This document shows, in pieces, positions 1-9,229 of a stretch of DNA of 64,000 nt (positions are counted from its first letter, which is position 1; each line of letters opens with the position of its first letter). Source of the stretch: Rachicladosporium sp. CCFEE 5018. Lineage: Eukaryota > Ascomycota > Dothideomycetes > Cladosporiales > Cladosporiaceae. The DNA is taken from positions 221,481 to 285,480 of the forward strand of contig KZ111145.1 of NCBI GenBank assembly GCA_002077045.2. Reading direction: 5' to 3'. Position numbers and translations under genes: made by a program. The notes under the pieces were generated by a model. That model saw only the letters and a program-made list of their open reading frames with translations, did not search any database and was not told the origin of the DNA.

Positions 1-3000
1 GCCGGCCTTGTCTGCCGCCCCGTTGATCTGCGCAGCCTCTCCATCCGCCGCCTCAGCCGGCGCCAGCACACTGTACGCCACACGGACATCGTCAGTCGGC
101 ACCAGACCAGCCGATTTGCGCAGTCGTTGGATGCGGTTCAAGACTTCTCTCGCGAGCCCTTCTTGCGCAAGCTCAGGATAAGCCTTCGAATCCAACAACA
201 CCATAACCTCCGACTCAACCGCAACCTCCATATCCTTCGTCTCAGGACTCGACTTCACGCCCCTCTGCACCCTCAGATCCTCAGTCTCGAGCGTATGCCC
301 CTCGACGACAATACTCCCACTCTCCAGAAACCCGTGGATCTGCTCCGGCGTCAAAGCAGGAAGCGCTTTCCGGATCTTCGCAGCGTCTTTCTTGAATTTT
401 TGGCCCAGGTTCTTGACATCTGCTAGCACTGTGTATTCCACCCCATACATCTTCTCGTCCGAAGTGAGGACTAAGTCGCGGACGTTCAACTCTTCCGTCA
501 CGTAGCGTTCGAGCGTCTTGACGTCTTCTAGGAACTGCTTGTCTTGGTTGAGGATGATATAAGTCTTCAGTGGCGTCTTCAAACTCAGCGTTCTCCGATC
601 TCTGCACAGTCGGCCAAGCTCGATGACTTTCTGCATGGCCGCTACGCGCCGCTCGACGACAGCGTCGAAGAGTTCTTCTCGGACTGTGGGGAAGCGGAGG
701 AAGTGCACTGATCTGTAGTCCTGGTCTTTCGTCAGGGTTGATGGGAGGTGCGAGACGAGGCGCGTGAAGATATTGTCGGAGAGGAAGGGAATGAAGGGTG
801 CGAGGGCGCGGACGAGGGTGTAGACGACTTCGAAGAGGGTGTTGAGGGCGTGGAGCGTGTCGTTGGTCTCTTCATCGAGAGGAGGCGAGGAGCTGCCGTT
901 GGTGTGCGTACCATTGGCTGTGGGCTTTGCGGGAGCGGAGGTAGCTTGGCCCTTTAGTCTGCTGCGGTTGAAGCGGATGTACCAATTTGTCGTGTTATCA
1001 ACCATCTTCAGCAGCCGCGGTACAACGGTGTATAGTCTGTACGCCTCCATCTCCGCGTTGACATACTGCAGTAACGATTGCGTCGCTGCGAGGATCCAAC
1101 GATCCATGACGTTCTCGTTCGTCTTCTGCATATCTGGATTGTATGTGAAGTCTTCGCCAGTGTTCTTCTTGTACAACGCTGCCTGCTGTGCGAAGAAGTT
1201 GTAGCTGTTCCACAAGGGCAGCAAGACGCCTGAGACGATCTGTCGCACACCCTGTTCGCTGAATCGCAGCGGCTCGCCTCGCACCACTGGCGAGTCGATC
1301 AAGTATAGCCGCAAGGCATCAGACCCGTACTTATCAATGACCAGCATAGGATCCGGGAAGTTCTTCAACGACTTCGACATCTTCTTGCCGTCTTCTGCAA
1401 GTACAATGCCATTGACGACGCAGTTCTGGTACGGGAACGTCTGGAACAGGTGCGTACCCAGTACTGACATCGTGTAAAACCATCCTCTCGTCTGGTCGAG
1501 ACCCTCGGCGATGAAGTCACCGGGGAACTTGCTGAAAAGCTCCTTGCCAGGCCCTTCAGTCCGCGAGACACCACTATCCGGATCCGAAGCATCGAACCCA
1601 GGATAGCTGAACGGATAATGCGAGGACGCATACGGCATGCTGCCGGACTCGAACCAGCAGTCGAACACCTCCTCCACCCGCTTCAGCACGCCCTTGCCCT
1701 GCTTCGAAGGTATGGTGATGTGATCGACAGCATCCCGATGCAAATCAGTCAGCTCGCCCTTGAACCCACTCAGCTCCTTCAACTCCGCCACGGAACCAAC
1801 GCAGACCACCTCCTTCATATCCTCGCTCACCCATAGCGGCAAAGGGGTCCCCCAATACCGATTTCGCGATACATTCCAGTCCCTCGCCGCGCCCAGCCAT
1901 GCATTGAACCGTCCAGTCTTGACGTTCGAAGGTACCCAATGTGTTTTCTCCAGATTCTCCAGCAGCTCCGGCACCACACTCTCGACCTGAATGAACCAAC
2001 TCGGCACCGCGCGTTGTATGAGTGGTGTTTTCGAGCGAGGGCAATGAGGATATCTATGCAGAATCTGGGATTTTCGGACTAGCCGTCCACTGGTTTCGAG
2101 GTATTTGATGATGTTCTTATCCGCGGCTTTGACGTGTTGGCCCTCGAAGTCCGGCACTTCGCTGGTGTACTCGCCGCTCGCATTCAAAGGATTGGGAGGC
2201 GGTCGGTCGCCGTTAATCAGGCCTAGCCGCCAGGAAATGTTGTAATCGTCCTCTCCGAACGCTGGCGATTGGTGCACGATTCCCACACCATCGTCTTGCT
2301 TCACGTATGTGTCCAACAGCATCTTGAAGCCAATGCCCCGGAACTGCTCCTCAAAGTATGTGAACAAGGGTTTGTACCGCCAGCCCTCGAGATCCGAGCC
2401 TTTCGTCTTCCAGAGCACCTTGTACTTTGCCTTTTTCGGGTCCTTGTACAGCACCTTCAAGCCAGCCTCGAGCATCATATACCGTTTGTCTGACTCCAAA
2501 TCATGCAATAACCAGTACTCGTAGTCCGGATGTGCGCATAAAGCCAGATTACTCGGCAGCGTCCACGGCGTCGTAGTCCACGCGACGAATGATATATCCT
2601 CCGTCCCAGCAGCCTTCAGCGCCTCCTCTAGCTTCCCCCTCACCTCATCTGGCTGCTCACTCAGAGGCAGCACCGGAAAGCTCACAGTAATGGCCGGATC
2701 CGTGACATCCTTATACTCCTCCTGCGCCTCACTCTTACTCAACGGCGTATTCAACGCAGTACTATAAGGCAGCACCCTCGCACCATGATACACCAATCCC
2801 CGTCTATGCAGCTGCTTGAAAACCCACCAGCAGCTCTCCATAAACGTCGGATTCATAGTCTTGTAATCCCGATCAAAATCAATCCACCGTCCCAACCGTC
2901 CTATGACCTTCCTCCACTCCTCCGCATAAGTCATCACCACCTCCCTACACCGCCGATTATACTCCTTGATCCCGATCTTCTCCACGGCCGCCTTGCCTCT

Positions 3001-3303
3001 CACGCCAAGCTCCTCTTGCAACTGTTTGTCAATGATCTGCTCGATCGGCACACCGTGCGTGTCCCAGCCGAAGCGTCGCTCCACGTAGCGGCCCCGCATG
3101 CTCCAGTAGCGGGGTATGATGTCTTTGATGGTCGAGGCGAGGAGGTGGCCATAGTGCGGTGTGCCGGTGGCGAAGGGCGGGCCATCGTAGAAGACGTATG
3201 GGGGGAGGTCTTTGGTGAGTTCGAGTTGGCGGTGAAAGGCATTGCTCTCGTTCCATTGGGCGAGAATGCGCTCTTCTTCGGAGGGGAAATGGATGGAGCC
3301 CAT
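1..3303 (-). CDS. ILS1: Isoleucyl-tRNA synthetase, cytosolic, copy 1 (C-terminus off-window)
   Basis: Charges tRNA-Ile with isoleucine in the cytosol (class I synthetase). The frame opens at the ATG complementary to 3301-3303 and stays open for 1101 codons to the window edge; by comparison with copy 2 about 60 C-terminal residues are missing. The class I signatures are HYGH at residues 50-53 and KMSKS near 641-645. The coding part has no indel relative to copy 2 from position 73 to 3303, and many differences are synonymous, so both copies look functional. No mitochondrial presequence is visible. It lies downstream of the PRPP synthetase on the same strand. Confidence 0.94.
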   Translation of the reverse strand, partial: MGSIHFPSEEERILAQWNESNAFHRQLELTKDLPPYVFYDGPPFATGTPHYGHLLASTIKDIIPRYWSMRGRYVERRFGWDTHGVPIEQIIDKQLQEELGVRGKAAVEKIGIKEYNRRCREVVMTYAEEWRKVIGRLGRWIDFDRDYKTMNPTFMESCWWVFKQLHRRGLVYHGARVLPYSTALNTPLSKSEAQEEYKDVTDPAITVSFPVLPLSEQPDEVRGKLEEALKAAGTEDISFVAWTTTPWTLPSNLALCAHPDYEYWLLHDLESDKRYMMLEAGLKVLYKDPKKAKYKVLWKTKGSDLEGWRYKPLFTYFEEQFRGIGFKMLLDTYVKQDDGVGIVHQSPAFGEDDYNISWRLGLINGDRPPPNPLNASGEYTSEVPDFEGQHVKAADKNIIKYLETSGRLVRKSQILHRYPHCPRSKTPLIQRAVPSWFIQVESVVPELLENLEKTHWVPSNVKTGRFNAWLGAARDWNVSRNRYWGTPLPLWVSEDMKEVVCVGSVAELKELSGFKGELTDLHRDAVDHITIPSKQGKGVLKRVEEVFDCWFESGSMPYASSHYPFSYPGFDASDPDSGVSRTEGPGKELFSKFPGDFIAEGLDQTRGWFYTMSVLGTHLFQTFPYQNCVVNGIVLAEDGKKMSKSLKNFPDPMLVIDKYGSDALRLYLIDSPVVRGEPLRFSEQGVRQIVSGVLLPLWNSYNFFAQQAALYKKNTGEDFTYNPDMQKTNENVMDRWILAATQSLLQYVNAEMEAYRLYTVVPRLLKMVDNTTNWYIRFNRSRLKGQATSAPAKPTANGTHTNGSSSPPLDEETNDTLHALNTLFEVVYTLVRALAPFIPFLSDNIFTRLVSHLPSTLTKDQDYRSVHFLRFPTVREELFDAVVERRVAAMQKVIELGRLCRDRRTLSLKTPLKTYIILNQDKQFLEDVKTLERYVTEELNVRDLVLTSDEKMYGVEYTVLADVKNLGQKFKKDAAKIRKALPALTPEQIHGFLESGSIVVEGHTLETEDLRVQRGVKSSPETKDMEVAVESEVMVLLDSKAYPELAQEGLAREVLNRIQRLRKSAGLVPTDDVRVAYSVLAPAEAADGEAAQINGAADKAG

Positions 3304-3726
3304 ATTGGGTGGTAGTGCTGGATACAAGAACCTCTAGAGCGAGATTGAGAATCTTTTGCCAGCTTTTTGCGCACCTGGTGGTGCAGTATGCAAATGGAGG
3401 TATTCATGGGAAAATGACTGTTTCGTGAAGTGCAGTCATATCAAATTCTTATCTAATCTAATCTAATCTGGTCTGGTGCTGCTGGGCTTACTTGAACGGT
3501 TGCAGCGAAGAGAAGTTTCGAGATGAATATAAATCAACGATGGCTTGGAGCTGGGACGGGGAGTCTCTAGGGTCCTTATAGCGCTGTCTCAGCACTATTC
3601 CGATGCTACATGCTGCTTTCAGCCAGCTTTCCGTGGCCCAAGCACAGAGCCTTTGCTCGGTATCACCCCAGTCCTCAACGCCAAATCAAAGTCCACCACC
3701 CATGGTGCGCCTCCGTGTCTAGTCAT
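3304..3726 (-). promoter_or_regulatory. IleRS copy 1 upstream region with conserved inverted repeats
   Basis: This 423 bp interval holds the PRPP synthetase 3' UTR and the IleRS promoter. Next to the IleRS start it has diverged strongly from copy 2, yet two inverted repeats are kept: GCACC-TGGT-GGTGC at 3371-3384 and TGACTG-N12-CAGTCA at 3415-3438. A short pentanucleotide run (three TCTAA-type units) follows near 3450-3470. The TGACTG half-site resembles, but does not equal, the Gcn4/Cpc1 core TGACTC; a regulatory role is inferred. Confidence 0.45.
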
Positions 3727-5134
3727 CTAGTCAAATTGGAATAGCACACTAATGCTTTCGCCGTGGTGAACTCGTCGGATGGCCTGTACTGCTGTCAGTG
3801 AATGTTATGGTGCGGTAGGTCTTCACATAACTTACCTCAGCGAAGACATTCCCGATCTCGAGCACGACCAGCTTCGGACACAGCTTCACGTGTTCCTCTT
3901 GCGGCACCGAGTTCGTCACTACTACTCTGTCAAGTGCACTTGCACTGATGCGCTCGATCGCATCGCCTGACAGAACTCCATGAGTCACCAGCGCGAACAC
4001 AGTGTGCGCGCCTTCCTTCTTCAGCAGCTTGGCAGCACGTGTGATGGTGTTACTTGTGTCTGCCAGATCATCTATCAAGATCGCGGTCTTGTTCGCCACA
4101 GCACCGACGAGAAGCATCGTCGCATTTTGCCGGTCATTTGAGTACGTTGGTCGCCGTTCCTGCTGCTGTTAGCCACTGCCTCCCGTATCTGCCTGAGATT
4201 GCAATACCTTGTGTATTAACGCGAACGGCATCCCGAGAACATCAGCAATACTTGTCGCCCTCTTTGCCCCACCCGCATCCGGACTGACGATCACACAATT
4301 GTCAATCCCTCCCTGTCGCGGCAGGATGTTCTGCTGAATGTACTTCTTCAGCAAATGTCTTCCGTAAAGATTGTCGACCGGGATGTCGAAGAAGCCCTGG
4401 TACTGCGGATCGTGCAAGTCCATGGTGATGACATGGTCCGTTCCGGCACAGGTCAGCAGATCTGCAACGAGTGTGCCAGCTTGTGCGACCCATTGCTTAT
4501 AACCACGCTGGACGGCCATGGACGTCGATGCAGATGTATCTTGCTTCGAGTGCTGTGCTGAATCGCCGTGCAATCCATTCGCTCCCTCTTGCGCCTCTTG
4601 CTCTAGCGTGTCCCTCCTCTTTGGCGCATTCATATTCACCTCACTCCTCTGCACACTAATCCCATTCAATTTCTTCGTCAGACCTCCGATTCCATTCGGT
4701 CCAAAGCCTTGGCTCTCCGGTCCGCCAGGATGCGGCGTCGTAGGCCGCGAATCGAACGTAAAGCTCCCACTCCCTTCACTCGGCGTCCTCTTCTCCATCC
4801 GACTTAACGGCGCCCCAACCTTGTTGTACGGCAGATCACTCTGCCTCGAGTAGGGAAATAACGGCAGCACCACCGTGACCCTCTTCGCGCTCGCAGTCTT
4901 GCAAGCGCTTACTGTGATCAACAGTTCCATGAGGTGATCATTGACCATCCCCCCCCCGGACTGGATGATGTAGACATCTTTGTTGCGGACCGACTCGCCG
5001 ACTTCAACGCGGGTCTCGCCATTGGAGAACTTTGAGAGGGTGATGCGCGCGGGTGGAATGCCGAGATGGGTGCAGATGTTCTCTGTGAGCTGGGGGTGCG
5101 AGGAGCCGCCGAAGATGACGATGTTGCGGACCAT
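3727..5134 (-). CDS. PRS5: Ribose-phosphate pyrophosphokinase, Prs5-like, copy 1
   Basis: Makes PRPP from ribose 5-phosphate and ATP for nucleotide, histidine and tryptophan synthesis. Three exons (5134-4208, 4159-3836, 3783-3727) encode 435 residues; introns are 48 and 52 nt with consensus ends. The divalent-cation motif DLHDPQYQGFFDIPVD is at 239-254 and the PRPP loop IDDLADTSNTI near 338-348. The loop carries Ser-Asn where canonical synthetases have x-Gly; yeast Prs5 also departs here. About 95 low-complexity residues (112-208) are inserted within the catalytic region, as in the non-homologous regions of yeast Prs1 and Prs5. Differences from copy 2 cluster in this insert. Confidence 0.92.
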
Positions 5135-5814
5135 CGTGACGAGCGAATAGTTGGAAAATGAAGTATGAGACGCTGCCGAAGCGAAAGTACGCTGCTGCAG
5201 TCCAGAAAAGTCTCAAGTTGCGTGTGAGCAATTTGCTGTATGGGTCATTCGGGTCGCTGTGATAGGTTCAAGGATGGGGAATGTCAGGCGTAACGTAGCG
5301 CTCCACTCGCCGGGTGGGTGACCACAGGTCGAGTGAGGCGGAGAGCACGCTGGCGGCGACGGAGCTGAAGTTGCTCATATTGACAGATATATCAGGCTAG
5401 GGATGATGTGACGCGGTAGTCGAAGAAAACTCCCGAGGGGTCTGTGCCTTATCTGATCGCGGGGGTGGATGACCCCCCTTGGACGTCAACGATAAGCCCT
5501 TGGAGACGGATCCGTTCAGCCAACTTGTTATCCGCCCTATTCTGTCACTCATCTGCAATTCATGCGTGGTGGACGAGTAGCAATCTATCGTCAATAAGGC
5601 TGACGCTGTGCAACGAGTTAGACTGACGCTGTGCAACGAGTTAGACTGACGCTGTTGGTCGCCCTCGAACGCCACCCGGTGATCGTGGAGTACGGTACCT
5701 GCTTTTTGGTTATACACAGTATCTCCATACGTCTCGAGGATCCCATCAGACCTTGGCCAACTACTTTGTAACGCAACCGCGCTTCAGCGCACCAGGAGCT
5801 TGGGCGAGCTCGCG
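5135..5814. promoter_or_regulatory. Divergent promoter, PRS5 copy 1 / Rho-like GTPase copy 1
   Basis: A 680 bp interval between divergent genes. From about 5400 to 5600 it is almost identical to copy 2 although non-coding. It contains a hairpin, GGGGGT-GGATG-ACCCCC at 5461-5477, whose right arm runs on into CCCCT, the core of fungal stress-response elements. No coding region is supported. Confidence 0.5.
5600..5655 (+). repeat. 23-bp tandem repeat, two units plus a partial
   Basis: The unit beginning ctgacgctgtgcaacgag occurs at 5600-5622 and 5623-5645, followed by a partial third unit from 5646. The equivalent place in copy 2 (near 30270-30305) has one unit plus the partial, so one unit was gained or lost after the duplication. 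Confidence 0.9.
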
Positions 5815-6587
5815 ATGGCGTACGACATGGACGCCCCCGAAGTACCCATCCTTCTCCTGGGCGACGCCGAAGTAGGTAAATCAACCTTTCTCTCGTACGT
5901 CCTTCCTCTCTTGCTTCTTCACGCCCCTACTGTTCCATTTCTCACGCGCTATCAGTCGCCTGTCCCTAGGCAAGCAAACCCACACATCGAAAGACTCCCT
6001 CCCCCTCCTCCGCGACCTAGACCAACCCTTCCCCTTCAACATCCGCATGTACAACCGCCCCTACCGCTTCGAATTCTACGACACAGCCTCGCCCCAAAAC
6101 TACACACTCCTCCGTCCCGCAGTGCTAGTCCTCTGCTACTCCATCGCCGACCCTGCCTCGCTTCAGAGCCTCCACACGAAGTGGAAAGCGGTTGTGGAGC
6201 AGCACTTCAGCTACGATGAGCAGATGCCGATTGTTGTTCTGGGACTGAAGCGAGATGCGAGGTGCGAGGAGGACTATGGAGGCAGTGTGAGGCCGTTGGC
6301 TGGGGACGGGTATGGGGACTCAGAGGTGCTTAATGGACGGACGATCGTGTATCCGCAGGAGGCGCTGAAAGTTGCGCAGGGGATGAGATGTGATCGATAT
6401 TGTGAGTGTAGTGCGCTGACTGGGGAGGTGAGTGGTGTCGTCTTGTATCTGTCGTTGTGTGATAGACTAGCTGCTAATGCCTGAATAGTTGTGCAATGAA
6501 GCATTTGAGGACATTGCACGAACGGCAGCAATGACTACAACAGCAAAGGGTGGCAAGTCGGATGATCCGGCCTGTGCTGTGATGTAG
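5815..6587 (+). CDS. Atypical Rho-like small GTPase, prenylated, copy 1
   Basis: Three exons (5815-5894, 5956-6427, 6489-6587) give 216 residues. The P-loop is GDAEVGKS (16-23), the G3 region DTASPQNY (from residue 69), G4 is GLKRDAR and G5 ECSALTGE. The protein ends in CAVM, a CaaX prenylation box, so membrane attachment is likely. Against Rho GTPases (GDGAVGK, DTAGQEDY) the residue equivalent to Gly12 is Ala and the catalytic Gln61 position is Pro. A PTVF-type switch I is not visible. These changes suggest weak or absent GTP hydrolysis, as in Rnd-type proteins; that is inference. The start is the first ATG that puts the P-loop in frame. Confidence 0.85.
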
Positions 6588-6737
6588 CGTGGTCCTGACG
6601 GGGGTCCACCATTGCCTCGACCTGTGTAATGATGAAAGAGGCGCTGCTCCAGTCTTCGTGGTCATGGCTTGGATTATATATACAAGTTCATAGCGAACAA
6701 TTCTGTACTCTCGCTCGACTTCCCCCCATCTCAATCC

Positions 6738-7337
6738 TTATATCCCCTCTCGCCACCTCGTCCGCCCATTCTTCCTCGATGCATACACCTCTCCTATACT
6801 CCCATCCTCGCTCTGCGGCCGCCCGGAGCGCTCCTTCTCGACCTCCTGCGCCAAAACAGTAGTGACCTGAATCCCCTCCTCGATGCCCGGTCCATGGCCC
6901 ATCGTAGCGAACTCAATCTCATCGCTAGTATCCGAATCTTTGCCCCGTCCAGACCTCACAAAGGCAGAGTGGCTCGGCTGATCCCGACCGGAGAGCCCCT
7001 TACCCAGCGCATCGAGCGAAGCGCGGTTGCGGATGCCTCTGCGGACGCCGGAGCCGTAGCCGACGTGCGTATTCGCTGCGTAGCCCGAGGAAAAGATGCG
7101 GGGGAACACTTGGAGCACCAGGGTTTTCAGCGTGGGGAGGCAGGAGCACAGGATGCCGATATTGACTTCGAGCGAGGACCAGATTGCCGCGAGGGGATTG
7201 TCCCAGGTGATGTCTTTGGTTTCGGTGAAGGCTGCGAGGTAGCCGAGGCGGAGGATGGAGATGATGCAGGTGAAGCCTCCAAGCGCGAAGACAACCATGA
7301 GGGCGTACTTTTGGCGTTTGGGGAGTTGGAGCTGGTT
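6738..7337 (-). CDS. Rhodopsin-domain integral membrane protein, copy 1 (cut by gap)
   Basis: This is the 3' part of the last exon of a fungal seven-helix membrane protein of the rhodopsin-domain (PF20684-like, Pth11/SAT4-related) family, identified through the complete copy at 31387-32740. About 200 codons are present, including the last hydrophobic segments and the hydrophilic cytoplasmic tail. The 5' exons are missing because the contig ends at the 100-N gap. In the compared 440 bp it differs from copy 2 at one base; the remaining visible protein differences are two residues near the C-terminus. It converges on the GTPase gene with 150 bp between stops. Confidence 0.85.
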   Translation of the reverse strand, partial: NQLQLPKRQKYALMVVFALGGFTCIISILRLGYLAAFTETKDITWDNPLAAIWSSLEVNIGILCSCLPTLKTLVLQVFPRIFSSGYAANTHVGYGSGVRRGIRNRASLDALGKGLSGRDQPSHSAFVRSGRGKDSDTSDEIEFATMGHGPGIEEGIQVTTVLAQEVEKERSGRPQSEDGSIGEVYASRKNGRTRWREGI

Positions 7338-7437
7338 NNNNNNNNNNNNNNNNNNNNNNNNNNNNNNNNNNNNNNNNNNNNNNNNNNNNNNNNNNNNNNN
7401 NNNNNNNNNNNNNNNNNNNNNNNNNNNNNNNNNNNNN
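7338..7437. other. Assembly gap of exactly 100 N
   Basis: A run of 100 N, the usual placeholder for a gap of unknown size. The left side is duplicated elsewhere in the window and stops mid-exon. The right side starts in an unrelated gene with no match in copy 2, so the two sides need not be adjacent in the genome. Confidence 0.98.
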
Positions 7438-7506
7438 GTCAAGAGAGCTCCTGCTCCAGGCAGCTCTTTCCATGTACCCGATCAACGGCAACAACGATGT
7501 ACGTAC

Positions 7507-7653
7507 CTTACTGCTCTGCGCCGACTGGAGGGCGCCATTGGCCTTCTCAGTGTATGTAGTCCCGCTGGCTGTGGGCGCGGTATTGCTGCTAGTGTTGAGC
7601 TCAGGGTAGGCGGGAGGTGCTGTGCCAGCAGCGCTGTTGCTGAAGTCGCTCAT
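7507..7653 (-). CDS. First exon of an unrecognised gene, cut by gap
   Basis: A 49-codon exon starts at the ATG complementary to 7651-7653 and ends at 7507 in front of a strong GTACGT donor. The peptide is hydrophilic and rich in Ser, Thr, Ala and Pro, starting MSDFSNSAAG and ending in ALQSAQSSK. The intron runs into the 100-N gap, so the rest of the protein is missing. Such N-termini occur on several fungal proteins (CsbD-like stress proteins, reticulons), but nothing here decides between them. Confidence 0.5.
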
Positions 7654-8992
7654 GTTGGTAATTGCTCGCGTGCTCTCGTGTGGTAGAGTTTAGGGGCTGC
7701 TGGTGGGGTTGCTGAAGGGCAACAATGCAATGCAGTGATGGTCGGAGGAAATGCAGATGCTGGATGTGAGGTAGGAGAATCACAAGGCTTCAAGAGATGA
7801 TGGGTGTCGGGTCAGGGGGTGAGAAGATCGGGATGGTGTATGTGAAATATGCAGTGCGGGAGTGTATCTTGTTCTGCATGTGCCCACTTTCGCGTCAACT
7901 TCGACGCGGCTAGCAACAAATTATGACGTTGCCTGCGCCACACCCGAACATGAGACAATATCAATGAGATATCGCTTATCTGTCTCCGCCTCAGAGCCTG
8001 GACAGACCGAATGGACCGTCTACATGCTTATTAGATCTCCTCATGAAATCTGTTCTTACAGCACCGCCCTCACAAGAGAACTCGATACACAAACATGAGG
8101 CGCGAGCTTTCTGAGACGAGACGGTGTTTCCTGCTAGCGCGCTTGCAAGTTTGACATGTGAAAGTGGCGCGGCTCGATGCAGCCAATGGCCTAGTTTTTG
8201 TACGCGATATCATCTGGACACCTGTTTCGTCGTCGTGCACCTATTCTAAGGCAGCTATGTACGTATGTACAGTGGATTCCTCCATGTGCATCCCACAACC
8301 GATTGCGCGCGATGTCGCACTATACGAGCGCCATGCCGTGGGATCAAGCGATAGCTGTCAGGGCCCATAACGAAGTTGCGACGTCCGTCGATTCGATAGC
8401 TCTCCTTGCTCTGCACACGTGTCCGCCGCCCGCCCTCGTTGGACTGTCGCTCCAGTACCTGTGATGTATCCGTGTCATTACCACGCGTCCCCTACATGCA
8501 ATTTGCCAAAGTCATGGGCCGAAGCGACGCGAGCATCTCATGTCTGCCGTTTCATATAGTGACGATCGCACATGGCGATCGCAGCACTCAGCTGATGGTG
8601 TAGACGTCTTTGCTTCCAGAGATGCTCGGCGCGACAGGTCCTGGGTCCTTAGCATGAACCTTCACCCGTTGAAGCCTCTCGGAATAGCCGCCATCGCTAG
8701 CATCTCTCGAGACGCTCCAAGCACGTAGCTGAGCAACTGCAGACCAAATAGCGAGGGTGACGTCCTCTTCTCGGAGATCTCCTGGACAATAGCATGATAA
8801 TTCGATGTGTACGGCAAAGCCGAGATGGCCGAGAAGGCTGTAGCGCAAGGATTGGGCACAAAGAAGGCGACAGGCCTGGAGATCCAGTGAGGTGACCTGG
8901 GTAGCAGGTCCGGCCCCAGCAAGATGACCGAGACCTCCCAGCGTAAGGCCGAACGGGGGTTGAAGGCGTGAACGGAGCGTTCAGCGTGTCAT
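7654..8992. other. Intergenic, no gene supported
   Basis: A 1.3 kb stretch upstream of the gap-truncated gene and downstream of the NDUFAF8-like gene. It has only short, mutually overlapping open frames on both strands without recognisable domains or convincing exon structure. Confidence 0.5.
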
Positions 8993-9229
8993 CTACTTCT
9001 TGCCCGCTGCTTTCTGCAACCAACGTCAGTCCCTGATCTCAACTTACTTGACAGCATCACCTGCACGTACTAGGTAGCAATCCTTCAGCAGCATGAACTC
9101 CTGCGCACACATGCCCTTCGAGACATTCTGATAGTTCGCCACGATGCATTTGCCATAGACGGCGCCTTCGATTGTGCACTTCGCCGTCGCCTCGGCGAAC
9201 TTCTCGATGGGTCGTGTACGTCCGGGCAT
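8993..9229 (-). CDS. NDUFAF8-like twin CX9C complex I assembly factor
   Basis: A small mitochondrial intermembrane-space type protein of 59 residues. Exon 1 (9229-9071) holds two CX9C motifs, C-TIEGAVYGK-C and C-AQEFMLLKD-C, typical of proteins folded by the Mia40 disulfide relay. The YGKC and CAQEF..LKDC context resembles human NDUFAF8, which assists complex I assembly. A 57-nt intron (9014-9070) has a GTACGT donor, an ACTGAC branch site and CAG acceptor in phase 0, adding a short KAAGKK tail that resembles the lysine-rich end of NDUFAF8. Reading through the intron instead would end at 9044 with 61 residues. Confidence 0.78.

Larger units (their letters stand above)
1..7337. repeat. Large direct duplication, copy 1 (left end off-window)
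   Basis: This block carries four genes in the same order and orientation as about 24649-31986. The coordinate offset is 24648 across the IleRS gene, 24662 across the PRPP synthetase and 24649 across the GTPase and membrane protein, so only a few small intergenic indels separate the copies. Divergence is patchy: roughly 16 percent in a 120 bp sample near 301-420, about 3 differences in 180 bp near 2341-2520, and one difference in about 440 bp at 6898-7337. The copy stops at the first base of a 100-N gap. Confidence 0.95.

Noticed and set aside
3545..3730. A 61-codon plus-strand frame conserved in both copies (also 28207-28392)
   Set aside because: It starts with TTG, not ATG, lies in the intergenic/UTR region, and its conservation follows from the low divergence of the duplicated DNA rather than coding constraint.
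7000..7653. A long minus-strand frame reading through the 100-N gap
   Set aside because: The frame exists only because N is translated as unknown; the two sides belong to different genes.
9044..9229. Unspliced 61-residue version of the NDUFAF8-like protein, or a 34-nt intron
   Set aside because: A 34-nt intron is too short for this genome, and the 57-nt intron has a better donor, branch site and phase and gives a family-like C-terminus.
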